DNA of 64,000 nucleotides from Actinospineispora acaciae DSM 45401 (GCF_000620785.1 NZ_JIAI01000007.1:124001-188000), one strand, 5' to 3'. Positions 1 to 8,352 are shown, counted from the stretch's first letter. Notes: generated by a model from the letters alone, not told the origin. Numbers and translations: made by a program.

Positions 1-2
1 AC

Positions 3-965
3 CTCGCCGACTTCCAGGCCGAATGGGTCGACCCCATTCACGTCAACTACCAGGGCTACGACGTCCACCAGCTGCCGCCGAACACCCAGGGCTTCGCCAC
101 CCTGGTCATGCTGGGCATCATCGAACAGCTCGGCCCGGTCCTCGGCTACGACCTGGCCGGGCTGGGGCCGCGATCGCCCCAGTTCTGGCATCTTCTGATC
201 GAGGCGAAGAAGCTCGCCTACTCCGACCTCTACCGCTATGTCGCCGACCCGCGCTTCGTGCCCGTGCCGTTGGACATGCTGCTGTCCGAACAGCACGCCG
301 CCGACCTGTGCGGCAAGATCGACCCGAACCGCGCGACGCCCCCGGGCACCCACGGCGCATCCACCCACGGGACCGTCTACCTCACCACGGCGGACCGGTG
401 GGGAAACATGACCTCGTTCATCTACAGCATCTACGACACCTTCGGCTCGGGCGTCACCGTGCCCGGCTTCGGTTTCCCGCTGCACAACCGGGGGGCGCTG
501 TTCTCGCTCGATCCGGCCTCGCCGAACATCGTCGCCCCGCGCAAACGCCCGTTCCACACCCTGATCCCGGCCTTCGTCACCAAGGACGGCCGCCCGGTGC
601 TCTCCTTCGGCAACATGGGCGGCAACGTCCAGGCGCAGGCACAGGCCCTCGAACTGGTCGAGATGATCAACCTGGGGATGAACCCGCAGGCCGCCGGCGA
701 CGCCGCACGGTTCAACCACCACCAGTCCAAGGACACCGTCGGGCTCGAACCCGCCCTGCACGAGCTGGTCGGCGGCCCGCTGACCGCGATGGGCCACAAG
801 CTCCAGGACCCCCGCAACGTCAGCGCCGGCGGCTACCAGGCCATCCACTTCACCCCCACCCGGCCCGGCGACTGGCCGGCCCAGGAAACGCCGGGCGGGC
901 CGGTCAACGGCATCTACCGGGCGGCCTCGGACCACCGCAAGGACGGCGCGGCGGTCGGCTGGTAG
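3..965 (+). CDS. Gamma-glutamyltranspeptidase family protein, C-terminal part (runs in from left edge)
   Basis: The reading frame is open from the left edge, so about 320 C-terminal residues are seen. Family role: an Ntn hydrolase that cleaves gamma-glutamyl bonds and self-processes into two subunits. The segment HGTVYLTTADRWGNMTS matches the start of the small subunit in the YwrD-like branch; the Thr of HGTVYL (codon 372-374) aligns with the catalytic nucleophile and new N-terminus. Later glycine-rich FGNMGGNVQAQ and the C-terminal NHHQSKDT region fit the family. The large subunit is mostly outside the window, so signal peptide and exact substrate cannot be judged. Downstream lie transporter remnants and an intact MHS transporter, which could import a related substrate; that link is inference. 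Confidence 0.9.
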   Translation, partial: LADFQAEWVDPIHVNYQGYDVHQLPPNTQGFATLVMLGIIEQLGPVLGYDLAGLGPRSPQFWHLLIEAKKLAYSDLYRYVADPRFVPVPLDMLLSEQHAADLCGKIDPNRATPPGTHGASTHGTVYLTTADRWGNMTSFIYSIYDTFGSGVTVPGFGFPLHNRGALFSLDPASPNIVAPRKRPFHTLIPAFVTKDGRPVLSFGNMGGNVQAQAQALELVEMINLGMNPQAAGDAARFNHHQSKDTVGLEPALHELVGGPLTAMGHKLQDPRNVSAGGYQAIHFTPTRPGDWPAQETPGGPVNGIYRAASDHRKDGAAVGW

Positions 966-1134
966 TCCGCACTCGTAGATTGGTATCGCCCATAACCCGG
1001 GTTCCGCCGCGATCCGGCCGCCGCACAGCCTGCCGTGTGCGCGCATTCCGGTGGGAACCATGGCATCGATCTCCGCGCAACCACGACACCGGCCCCGTGG
1101 TGTCGCTCATCCGCACATCCGCGCCGTTGGCGCA

Positions 1135-1330
1135 CGCCTGGCCGCTCGGCGTCGCCGGCCGTCTGGAGGAGAGCAACGCGCGGGACGCGAAGAGCGACAT
1201 CAGGACGGTGACCAGGGCGAAGACCATCACCGGGAGGATGGATCCGAATGTGGTCGGCCGACGAACGGGGTGCTGCCGCCCAGCAGCATTCCGGCCAGGC
1301 CGTAGGCCAGTACTGGTCAAAGAGGTCCAG
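1135..1330 (-). pseudogene. Relic of an MFS (MHS-like) transporter C-terminus
   Basis: On the minus strand one frame reads YGLAGMLLGGSTPFVG, then the reading continues in a second frame as TTFGSILPVMVFALVTVLMS. Together they resemble the penultimate and last membrane segments of MHS-family transporters, broken by a frameshift near 1255. No start codon or upstream domain is present. Assignment rests on hydrophobic pattern and the GG(S/T)xPF motif only, so it is tentative. Confidence 0.4.
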
Positions 1331-1518
1331 ACCAGTCTACGCCGCAGGCTTCTGAGCTGGCGTTTTCGGCTCGGGTGCCGGTGGAGATGCGGCAGCGCGC
1401 ACGAGGCGGTGTCTCGTGGTGTCGTTGAACCCCACCCGCCCGCGGTCACGGCCACACGGTCGGGGATCGACCAACTCTCGTAGGGCACGCCGGCTCGTCG
1501 ATGAGCGCGGTCGCCGCC

Positions 1519-1620
1519 GGGTCATCGGCGGCCTGAGCCACTGGTCGCCGCCGCACTGCACGGCGCGACCGGGTCGTACTGGCCCATCGCGCTCTGTGTC
1601 GTGGTGATCAGCGCCCTCGG
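1519..1620 (+). pseudogene. Relic of an MHS-family transporter C-terminus
   Basis: The plus strand reads VIGGLS in one frame and then PLVAAALHGATGSYWPIAL in the next. This is the typical motif between the last two membrane helices of MHS transporters (SPLVAxxLxxATGSYWPIAL), interrupted by a frameshift near 1537. The rest of the gene is absent. It lies 230 bp upstream of an intact MHS gene on the same strand, so it may be the remnant of a tandem paralogue. Confidence 0.6.
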
Positions 1621-1852
1621 CCAGGCCGGCTTCACCGAGCGCGGCACGGCGTCGACCGAACCTCGGCCGAGGAACGCCGAGGGTGCTGACCGCGTTCCGG
1701 CTACCGGACCGGGCTCCTTGACCCCCCTCGCCGGGCCGGTCACGGTACGCCCACCTGCTCGACACCGGGTGGACGCGCCCGCCCGGTGTCGGCGTCCGCG
1801 CTGGCGGCGACCCGCGGGCCGGCCTGCCCGGACCGCGCTTTGCGGAGGAACC

Positions 1853-3169
1853 ATGACCACCACGCACCCGCGGCACACCCCCGTCAAGGCCCTGCTGGCC
1901 AGCTGGCTCGGCACGGTCATCGAGTTCTACGACTTCTTCATCTACGGACTGGCGTCGTCGCTGATCTTCGCCCGGCTCTTCTTCCCCGACTTCGACCCGC
2001 TGGTCGGCACCCTCATCGCGCTGTCGACGTTCGGCGTCGGCTACGTCGCCCGCCCGCTCGGCGCGGTCCTGTTCGGCCACTTCGGCGACCGGCTCGGTCG
2101 CAAGTCGATGCTGGTCGTGACGCTCACGATGATGGGGGCGTCGACGTTCGCGATCGGCCTGCTGCCCACCTACCAGACGGTCGGGGTGGCCGCGCCGGTC
2201 CTACTGGTCGCGATGCGGATCGCGCAGGGCCTCTCGCTGGGCGGGGAGTACGGCGGCGCCGTGCTGATGACCGTCGAGCACGCCTCCGAGGGGCGCCGAG
2301 GTGTCACCGGCTCGCTGCTCAACACCGGAGCCGGCGTCGGGACGCTGACCTCCAACCTGGCGTTCCTCGCGGTGCTGCAGCTGCCCGAGGACGCGCTGCT
2401 GAGCTGGGGCTGGCGGGTTCCGTTCCTGCTCAGCGCGCTACTGGTCGCGGTGGGCCTGGCGGTCCGGGTCACGCTCGCCGAGAGCCCGACGTTCGTCGCC
2501 CTCCAGCGGCACGGCGCGGTGCGCCGGCTGCCGATCGTGGACGTGATCCGCTCGGACTGGCACCGCGTGCTGCTGGTGGCGTTCGGCACGGTCGGCGCGG
2601 GCGTCGTCATCACGATGACGACCGTGTTCTCGTTGGCCTACGGCCGACAGGCGCTGCAGCTGGACAACAGCGCGATGCTGGCGGTGCTGCTCCCCGCAGT
2701 GGTGGTGACCTTGGTGTGCCCGCCGCTGGTCGGGCCGCTGGCCGACCGGTTCGGGGTACGCGCGGTGTTCCTCGTCGGGGCCGCGGGCATGGTGGTCACG
2801 CCGTTCCTGTGGTTCGCGCTGCTCGACACCCGCCACTACGGGCTGATGCTGCTCGGCTTCGCGCTGCTGTTCGTGCCCTACTCGGCCAACTACGCCATGT
2901 TCCCGGCCTACTTCTCGCAGGTCTTCCCGCCCGCCCTGCGATACAGCGGCATGTCCCTCGGGTTCACCATCGGCACGATCGCCGGCAACGCGTTCGCGCC
3001 CGCGATCGCCACATCGATCCTGCGCGGCACCGGCAGCTGGGTCGGGATCGCCTGGTACATGGCCGCAATGGCGACGCTGTCGGTCGCCGCGGCCGTTCTC
3101 ATGCCGATCCCCGCAGCCGAGGAGGACTCGGCCCCGCCCTCGAAGGCGCTCGGCACGGCGACCGCCTGA
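1853..3169 (+). CDS. MHS-family MFS transporter (metabolite:H+ symporter)
   Basis: A 438-residue inner-membrane protein with about 12 hydrophobic segments. The N-terminus SWLGTVIEFYDFFIYG, the loop GDRLGRKSMLV after helix 2 and the QGLSLGGEYGGA motif are hallmarks of the metabolite:H+ symporter group (ShiA, KgtP, ProP). Such proteins import organic acids, betaines or similar small solutes with protons; the substrate cannot be read from sequence. The start is ATG 1853, preceded by GGAGG at 1844-1848. The open frame extends upstream to 1601, but that part lacks conservation and overlaps a relic. The gene appears monocistronic; downstream is a decayed L,D-transpeptidase fragment. Confidence 0.9.
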   Translation: MTTTHPRHTPVKALLASWLGTVIEFYDFFIYGLASSLIFARLFFPDFDPLVGTLIALSTFGVGYVARPLGAVLFGHFGDRLGRKSMLVVTLTMMGASTFAIGLLPTYQTVGVAAPVLLVAMRIAQGLSLGGEYGGAVLMTVEHASEGRRGVTGSLLNTGAGVGTLTSNLAFLAVLQLPEDALLSWGWRVPFLLSALLVAVGLAVRVTLAESPTFVALQRHGAVRRLPIVDVIRSDWHRVLLVAFGTVGAGVVITMTTVFSLAYGRQALQLDNSAMLAVLLPAVVVTLVCPPLVGPLADRFGVRAVFLVGAAGMVVTPFLWFALLDTRHYGLMLLGFALLFVPYSANYAMFPAYFSQVFPPALRYSGMSLGFTIGTIAGNAFAPAIATSILRGTGSWVGIAWYMAAMATLSVAAAVLMPIPAAEEDSAPPSKALGTATA

Positions 3170-3191
3170 CGCACCGGCTCACCGTCATCGC

Positions 3192-3603
3192 ACGCGTGGC
3201 CTCAGTCCAGCGACTCCAGCAGGAATCCTGGGGCGGCCCGGAGAAGGGCGAGGACGGCTACTACGACGAGGTGCTCCCGCTGGCCGTGCGCATCTCCAAC
3301 AACGGCGAGTTCGTGCACGTCAACGGCGCGACGGTGGGACAACAGGGCCGCTCGAACGTCTCCCACGGCTGCGTGAACCTCTCGCCGGCCAACGGCAAGG
3401 TCTTCTACGACTGGGTCCAGATCGGCGACCCGGTCAACATCGTCAACTCCACCCGCCCGCTCACCAAGGCCGACGGCGACATCCCCGACTGGCTGATGTC
3501 CTGGGAGGAGTACAAGGCCGGCTCCGCTCTGCACGGCCGCTCACCCGCACCGGTCGCGCAGTCCACGCCCGAACCGGTCTCTAAAACTGACGGAGATGCT
3601 TGA
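3192..3603 (+). pseudogene. L,D-transpeptidase (YkuD) catalytic-domain remnant
   Basis: An open stretch without a proper start encodes about 120 residues of a YkuD domain: YYDEVLPLAVRISNNGEFVH, then QQGRSNVSHGCVNLSPANG, with the catalytic Cys in SHGC and an upstream His, and the typical end motif DGDIPDWL. The N-terminal signal/lipobox and Ig-like domains normally present in actinobacterial L,D-transpeptidases are missing. The 3' end runs into the left end of an IS481-type element at 3587. Active enzymes form 3-3 crosslinks in peptidoglycan; this piece would have no export signal and is most likely dead. Compare the Ig-domain-only lipoprotein at 5654-6652. Confidence 0.8.
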
Positions 3604-4622
3604 CACTCGGTCTTCATGATCACTAAGGAGATCGGGTGAGTGAACCCGAGCTGGACCGCCAGGTGCGTCGCCGCCTGGCGGTCCTTCGTCATGTCGAGGA
3701 AGTCAGCGGGAACGTGGCGATGACTTGCCGCTACTACGGCATCAGTCGCCAGACCTACTACGCCTGGCTACACCGCTACGAGACTGAGGGCGTCGACGGC
3801 CTGCGCGATCGCTCCCGGCGACCACGGACCAGTCCGAACGCCACTCGGCCGGAGATCATCGAGAAGATCGTTCACTTGCGGCAGCACTACCACTTCGGGC
3901 CGCGCAAGATCGTCATGTACCTGCGGCGCTACCACGACGTCACCATCAGCGTGTCCGGTGTCTGGCGCATCCTGCATCGCCTCGACATGGGCCGGTTGCC
4001 CGCATCCCAGCGCTACAAGCGTCATGACCGGCGCTGGAAGCGCTACGAGAAACAACGCCCCGGACACCAGGTCCAGGTCGATGTGAAGTTCGTCGAACCC
4101 CTGCCTACCTGCACAAAGGCCGGTGTCACGCCGGCGCCGAAGCCGATCGGGCGGCGCGGGAAGTACTACCAGTTCACCGCCATCGACGACTGCACCCGGC
4201 TGCGGATCATGAAGATCTACCCGAAGGTCAACCAGAAGACAGCGATCCAGTTCCTGGACTACGTGCTCTCCCAGCTCCCCTTCGCCGTCGACGCCGTCCA
4301 GACTGACAACGGGGCTGAGTTCGCCTCGATGTTCCACTGGCACGTGCTCGACAAGGGCATCCGGCACGTCTACATCAAGCCCGGCACCCCACGCCTGAAC
4401 GGGAAGGTGGAGCGCAGCCACCGCATCGACGCGGAGGAGTTCTACCGACTCCTCGATGGCGTCGTCGTCGACGACGTGAACATCTTCAACGCCCGGCTCA
4501 AGGAGTGGCAGGACTTCTACAACTTCGATCGCCCCCACGGCGGACTGGACGGCCAGACCCCCTATGAAAGACTCCGCCAGAAGACCCAAACCGAGGACCC
4601 GGGTGTAGTCGATCAACGTCAG
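3587..4622 (+). mobile_element. IS481-family insertion sequence
   Basis: About 1.04 kb bounded by imperfect inverted repeats: 3587-3607 and 4602-4622 pair at roughly 13 of 21 positions, including a perfect outer CTGACG/CGTCAG and an inner ACAC/GTGT. It contains one transposase gene reading rightward. No clear target-site duplication is visible at the ends. The left end sits on the L,D-transpeptidase remnant. Confidence 0.7.
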
Positions 4623-4823
4623 CCGCACACATCAGCGCAGACGAGCTGGCCCGCAAGCCGGATCCTGTGGTTGCGTCTTCGGAGGTGGTCGCCTCGTTGG
4701 CGAACGGAGACCGCGACGGTACCGGGGTATTCGTCAGAGGACTCCCCCCTGATCACCGGATGGTCATCACCCCCTCCCCGAGTCCGCCGCGCCGTGTCAA
4801 CGGGGCGGGGAACGCGCCGATGA
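3636..4823 (+). CDS. IS481-family transposase
   Basis: 395 residues, GTG start with AAGGAG 8-10 bases upstream. An N-terminal helix-turn-helix (about residues 20-60, YYGISRQTYYAW) is followed by an rve integrase core. The DDE triad is visible: D149 in QVQVDVKFVE, D224 in QTDNGAEF and E259 in GKVERSH, giving the DD(35)E spacing. The family-typical end FNFDRPHGGLDGQTPYERL is at about residues 295-320. After residue about 325 the frame leaves the element (right end near 4622) and adds about 65 unrelated, arginine-rich residues, so the native stop is missing or was lost at the junction. The catalytic core appears intact. Confidence 0.85.
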   Translation: MSEPELDRQVRRRLAVLRHVEEVSGNVAMTCRYYGISRQTYYAWLHRYETEGVDGLRDRSRRPRTSPNATRPEIIEKIVHLRQHYHFGPRKIVMYLRRYHDVTISVSGVWRILHRLDMGRLPASQRYKRHDRRWKRYEKQRPGHQVQVDVKFVEPLPTCTKAGVTPAPKPIGRRGKYYQFTAIDDCTRLRIMKIYPKVNQKTAIQFLDYVLSQLPFAVDAVQTDNGAEFASMFHWHVLDKGIRHVYIKPGTPRLNGKVERSHRIDAEEFYRLLDGVVVDDVNIFNARLKEWQDFYNFDRPHGGLDGQTPYERLRQKTQTEDPGVVDQRQPHTSAQTSWPASRILWLRLRRWSPRWRTETATVPGYSSEDSPLITGWSSPPPRVRRAVSTGRGTRR

Positions 4824-5377
4824 AGCCATGCATGATCAGGACAGAGGCCGGAAACACCAGCGACGACGGAAAGGTCCGGCTGTCCTTGACCAGACCTTCG
4901 CCTGTAGCAGACGAACCCCTGGTCAGCACGTGGCGGAGAACGATATTGACAAGTTCCGAGCGCCATCGGCTGGCGAGCCACGGCCTTCAGCAACTCGCGG
5001 CCCGAGCCTGCCCTCGGAAAGTCAGGAACCACCGGTGACCAGATCGTAGGTGGCCTCGACCGGGAGCGTGCCACAGAGGACTCGCTGATCGGGCGCGTTC
5101 CCATCCTTGTGGTGCCCTGCCGAGGGCGCCACCTGCACCCCGCGTCAGTGGCGCGTTATCGGCGCGTCACCGCGCTGGGCGCCCAGCCGACGCCGCTCAA
5201 TGTCTCACGCTGCCACCCCCAATGGGCGCACGCGGAGAGACCAGGCGATCTTGCTCGGGCATGAGCGCGTCGTCTCGGGCACCACTGCGTCCACAATGGA
5301 CAGCCTGAATACGAAGTACAGACTCCGGAACGAAGCGAAACCGCAGGCCAGAAGAGTAACGACCCAAGGCTGGTGGG
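4623..5377. other. Gene-poor stretch between IS481 end and tRNA-Lys
   Basis: I see no gene here with recognisable domains, ribosome binding site and codon bias; the open frames on both strands look like random ones. The stretch lies immediately downstream of the 3' end of tRNA-Lys, a common integration target. Together with the neighbouring IS and gene fragments it may be the eroded end of an integrated element. No integrase fragment or repeated tRNA 3' end was found, so this remains a suggestion. Confidence 0.4.
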
Positions 5378-5450
5378 TGCGCCGCCAGGGACTCGAACCC
5401 CGAACCCGCTGGTTAAGAGCCAGCTGCTCTGCCAATTGAGCTAGCGGCGC
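5378..5450 (-). tRNA. tRNA-Lys (anticodon CTT)
   Basis: The reverse complement folds as a cloverleaf: 7-bp acceptor GCGCCGC/GCGGCGC, anticodon stem GCTGG/CCAGC around loop CTCTTAA, and T-loop GTTCGAGTC. The anticodon CTT (complement of 5415-5417) reads AAG. The discriminator is A, and CCA is not encoded (CCC follows). Confidence 0.95.
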
Positions 5451-5490
5451 GTGCCGTACGCTCCGTCGAGCGCAGAGCAGAAACTAGCAC

Positions 5491-5520
5491 AGCCCCACCC
5501 GGGTGCGGTTGGGCGGGGCT
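5491..5520. terminator. Hairpin between tRNA-Lys and the lipoprotein gene
   Basis: Arms AGCCCCACCC (5491-5500) and GGGCGGGGCT (5511-5520) pair with one wobble around a 10-base loop. It lies upstream of both flanking genes, so whether it ends a transcript or plays another role is unclear. Confidence 0.4.
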
Positions 5521-5653
5521 CCGTTATGCCGATCGGGCATGCACCTCTAGCCGAGAGTAGAGCCCAAGTCAAGTAACCAGGCGGAGCGCCGGTCGTTATA
5601 TGGGGCAGATGATGAAGCCTGGGGTCGGGGTTGACCACGGAGGTGGTGCGGGC

Positions 5654-6652
5654 ATGGTTGTCGGGGCTCGGGGACGGTTAGGCGCCACGGCCGTGCTCGC
5701 CGCGCTGCTGTTGGGCGGTTGTGCGTCCGGCGGTGGGGTCGGTGGCGAGGTGCAGGACGTCGCCCAGCGGCGGATGGCGCAGGGGATGGCCGACGCGTTC
5801 CAGCCGAGCCTCACGGTGAACCCGCCGGACGGGGCGGCCGGGGTGTCGCCGGGCGAGCGGGTCACCGCGCTGGTGGCGAGCGGGCGGCTCACCCAGGTCG
5901 AGCTGCGCAGCGAGGGCGGGAACAAGGTCGACGGCGCGCTCTCGCCGGACGGCGAGCGGTGGATCTCGACGGCGCCGCTCAAGCCCGACACGTCCTACGT
6001 GCTGACCACGGCGGTTCGCGCCACGTCGGGCAAGGAGAGCAGCTCGACCTCGAAGTTCAGCACCCTCTCCCCCGGCCAGCAGGTGGGCGGCAAGATCACG
6101 CCGGAGGACGGCGCCACGCTCGCGTCGGACCGGGCGGTGAGCGTGGTGTTCGACAAGCCGATCGGGGACCGCGCGGCCGCCGAGCGCGCGCTGAACGTCA
6201 GCTCGGACCCGCCGGTCGGCGGCACCGCCGAGTGGCGCGGCGACCGGGAGCTGGTGTGGCGCCCGACCGGGCCGTGGCCGGCGGGTGGCCGGGTGACCGC
6301 CTCGATGGCCATGTTCGGCAAGCAGCTCGGGAAGGACCAGTTCGGCGCGCGTGACCTGCGCGCGGCGTACCGGGGGGCCGGTGGCGACCCGGCGCGGCAG
6401 GACGGCGACGTCCGGGCGAACGCCCCGAGGCGGGACGACACCGGGCTGGTGTCCAACTCGGTGCCCAGGGCGGCCCCGGCCACCCCCACCCCCCGTGCCA
6501 CTCCGCCCCGGCCGCAGCGCCAGGCCCCGGCACCGGCCGCCCGCTCGACCCCGCGATCGACCCCTCGGCCCAGCCAGGAGCCGAACGCCGAGGAGAGCCG
6601 GCCGACCAGCACCAAGAAGAAGTCGTCGCCGGGCCTGCCCATCCTCGGATGA
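5654..6652 (+). CDS. Lipoprotein with two Ig-like domains of the L,D-transpeptidase type, no catalytic domain
   Basis: 332 residues from ATG 5654 (GGAGGT at 5639-5644). A signal peptide ends in the lipobox LLGGCAS, so the protein should be anchored on the outer face of the membrane. Residues about 45-135 and 136-230 form two Ig-like domains as found ahead of the YkuD domain in actinobacterial L,D-transpeptidases: the second contains VVFDKPIGDRAA and ELVWRPTGPWPAGGRV. Where the catalytic domain should begin, the sequence changes to a Pro/Thr/Arg/Ser-rich tail of about 90 residues ending KKKSSPGLPILG. No SHGC motif exists. It could bind peptidoglycan or act as a non-catalytic partner; this is inference. 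A separate YkuD fragment lies 2 kb upstream. Confidence 0.75.
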   Translation: MVVGARGRLGATAVLAALLLGGCASGGGVGGEVQDVAQRRMAQGMADAFQPSLTVNPPDGAAGVSPGERVTALVASGRLTQVELRSEGGNKVDGALSPDGERWISTAPLKPDTSYVLTTAVRATSGKESSSTSKFSTLSPGQQVGGKITPEDGATLASDRAVSVVFDKPIGDRAAAERALNVSSDPPVGGTAEWRGDRELVWRPTGPWPAGGRVTASMAMFGKQLGKDQFGARDLRAAYRGAGGDPARQDGDVRANAPRRDDTGLVSNSVPRAAPATPTPRATPPRPQRQAPAPAARSTPRSTPRPSQEPNAEESRPTSTKKKSSPGLPILG

Positions 6653-6701
6653 GCAGGGCGGAGCTTGCGCCGGATCGAACCGGCGCGTGCTCCGCGAGGG
6701 G

Positions 6702-6778
6702 TGGGGTGAGTGACGGGATTCGAACCCGCGACACCTGGGACCACAACCCAGTGCTCTACCGACTGAGCTACACCCACC
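6702..6778 (-). tRNA. tRNA-His (anticodon GTG)
   Basis: The reverse complement gives acceptor GTGGGTG/CACTCAC with one G-U pair, an extra 5' G at position -1 (base 6778) and discriminator C, as expected for tRNA-His. The anticodon loop is TTGTGGT (anticodon complement 6742-6744). CCA is encoded at 6702-6704. Confidence 0.95.
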
Positions 6779-6862
6779 AAGAACGCCGCGCGCGTACCGC
6801 GCCGGCCGAGACAGCCTAGCGTGCCCGTTTCCGGCGACTCCAACCGGATCCGGGTGCAGCCG

Positions 6863-6910
6863 ACCCGTGAGTGGCTAGGGCCGTCATAGCGGCCCTAGCC
6901 ACTCACGGGT
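6863..6910 (-). repeat. Dispersed CTATGR-loop palindrome, copy 1
   Basis: Perfect 21-bp arms (6863-6883 and 6890-6910) enclose the loop TCATAG, the complement of CTATGA. The outer arm is ACCCGTGAGTGGCTAG. It overlaps the last codons and stop codon of the minus-strand exporter gene (6895) and lies 85 bp from tRNA-His. Five further copies are listed below. Confidence 0.9.
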
Positions 6911-8352
6911 CTGGCCAGGTGGGTGGCCAGGTACGCGCACGCCGCGGACAGCAGCGCCGCCGCCCCGAGCGCCAGGGTGGCCACGGCGAACGCCTGGTCG
7001 GCCGCCGAGGCCACAGACCCGGCCGAAGACCCGGCCGAGGACGCCAGGTAGAGCGTGCCGTAGAGGGCTATGCCGGTCGCCCCGCCGAGCGTCATCGTGG
7101 TGGTCGCCGTGCCGCTGATGTCCGAGGCGTGGTGCGCCGGCACCGCCCCGGTCAGGTGGCCGATCAGGGTGCTGAACTGCACGCCGAGCCCGAACCCGCC
7201 GAGCGTGAGCAGCACCACCAGCACGGCCATCGGGTGCCGGCCGCCGAACAGCACGCCGCTGATCGACAGGAACGCCACCGCCAGCATCAGGCTCCCGGAC
7301 GGCGGCACCAACCGGGCCCACCGGGGCGCCAGCGCCGGGGTGAGGCGGCCGGTCACCTTGCCGGCCACCCCGAACGCGGCCACCCACGGCACCAGCATCA
7401 GCCCGGACACCAGCGCGCCCGCGCCCAGCCCGAACTGGACGTACTGGGCCAGCACGAACAGCAGCGCGTGGTACGTCGAGGTGGCCACGAACAGCGCCAC
7501 CAGGCCCAGCGCGACCGACCGGTTGCCCAGCAGCCCCGTGTTGAGCAGCGGCAGCACGCCGCGCGCGGCCGCCCGCCGTTGCACCGCGAGCAGCAGCCAG
7601 AACGCCGGCCCGCTCGCCGCCAGGCACAGCCACGTCCAGGCCGGCCAGCCCTCGCCCCGGCCCAGGCACAGCGGCACGATCACCAACAGCACCCCCACCG
7701 ACAGCGCCGCGACGCTGAGCGGGTGCACCCGAGCCGCCGGGTCCGAACCGGCGGGCGAGTCGGCGGGCAGCCAGCGGCGGCCGGCGGCCAGCACGGCGGC
7801 ACACACCGGGACGTTCACCAGGAAGATCGACCGCCAGCCCAGGCCGGCCACGTCCGCGGCGATCAGCAGCCCGCCCAGGCACTGCCCCAGCACGGCGCCG
7901 CCGGAGAGCGCGAGCGTGTAGACGCCGATGGCCCTCGACCGCGCGCCGTCGGCGAAGTTGAGCCGGATCCCGGTCAGCGCCTGCGGGAACATCAACGCGC
8001 CCGCCGCCCCCTGCGCCGCCCTGGCCAGCACCAGCGCCGTCGCGTTCGGGGCGAGCCCGCACGCCAGCGAGGTGAGCCCGAACAGCGCGACCCCGAGCAG
8101 GAACATCCGCCGGTACCCCCGGCTCTGCCCCAGCCGCGAACCCGGGATGATCAGGACCGCGAACGCCACCAGGTACGCGCCGACCACCAGCTCGACGGCA
8201 CCGTCCGAGGCCGCCAGCCCGGTGCGGATGGACGGCGTCGCCACGTTGGCGATGGTGGTGTCGAGCTGGGCCAGGAACGGCGCCATCACCAGCACCGTGA
8301 GCAACCGGTTGCCCGGCCTGGTGGAGACCGGGGTCGAGAGTGTGCCGGGCAT
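6895..8352 (-). CDS. DHA2-type MFS exporter
   Basis: About 485 residues with roughly 14 membrane segments. Motifs: LAQLDTTIANVATPSI in helix 1 (D-T-T-I-A-N-V-A pattern of DHA2 drug:H+ antiporters), GSRLGQSRGYRRMFLLG in the first loop, and GALMFPQALTGI. Members export antibiotics, dyes or other amphiphiles. I prefer ATG 8352 (GAGGAC upstream); ATG 8454, also with a GAGGAA site, would add 34 residues without transporter character. The last residues PVSG and the TAG stop are encoded by copy 1 of the palindromic repeat, suggesting the original 3' end was altered. A tandem GntR regulator is divergent and may control it. Confidence 0.85.
   Translation of the reverse strand: MPGTLSTPVSTRPGNRLLTVLVMAPFLAQLDTTIANVATPSIRTGLAASDGAVELVVGAYLVAFAVLIIPGSRLGQSRGYRRMFLLGVALFGLTSLACGLAPNATALVLARAAQGAAGALMFPQALTGIRLNFADGARSRAIGVYTLALSGGAVLGQCLGGLLIAADVAGLGWRSIFLVNVPVCAAVLAAGRRWLPADSPAGSDPAARVHPLSVAALSVGVLLVIVPLCLGRGEGWPAWTWLCLAASGPAFWLLLAVQRRAAARGVLPLLNTGLLGNRSVALGLVALFVATSTYHALLFVLAQYVQFGLGAGALVSGLMLVPWVAAFGVAGKVTGRLTPALAPRWARLVPPSGSLMLAVAFLSISGVLFGGRHPMAVLVVLLTLGGFGLGVQFSTLIGHLTGAVPAHHASDISGTATTTMTLGGATGIALYGTLYLASSAGSSAGSVASAADQAFAVATLALGAAALLSAACAYLATHLARPVSG

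Larger units (their letters stand above)
966..1852. other. Intergenic stretch with transporter relics
   Basis: No intact gene is convincing in these 887 bases. Two short stretches on opposite strands encode pieces that look like the C-terminal membrane segments of MHS-type MFS transporters (listed separately). Between them a 7-bp inverted repeat, ACTGGTC at 1312-1318 and GACCAGT at 1330-1336, is seen; it resembles a half-site arrangement for a regulator, but no gene start is tied to it. Confidence 0.5.

Noticed and set aside
5491..5520. tRNA-Lys terminator
   Set aside because: The hairpin is upstream, not downstream, of the minus-strand tRNA, so it was listed only as a hairpin of unclear role.
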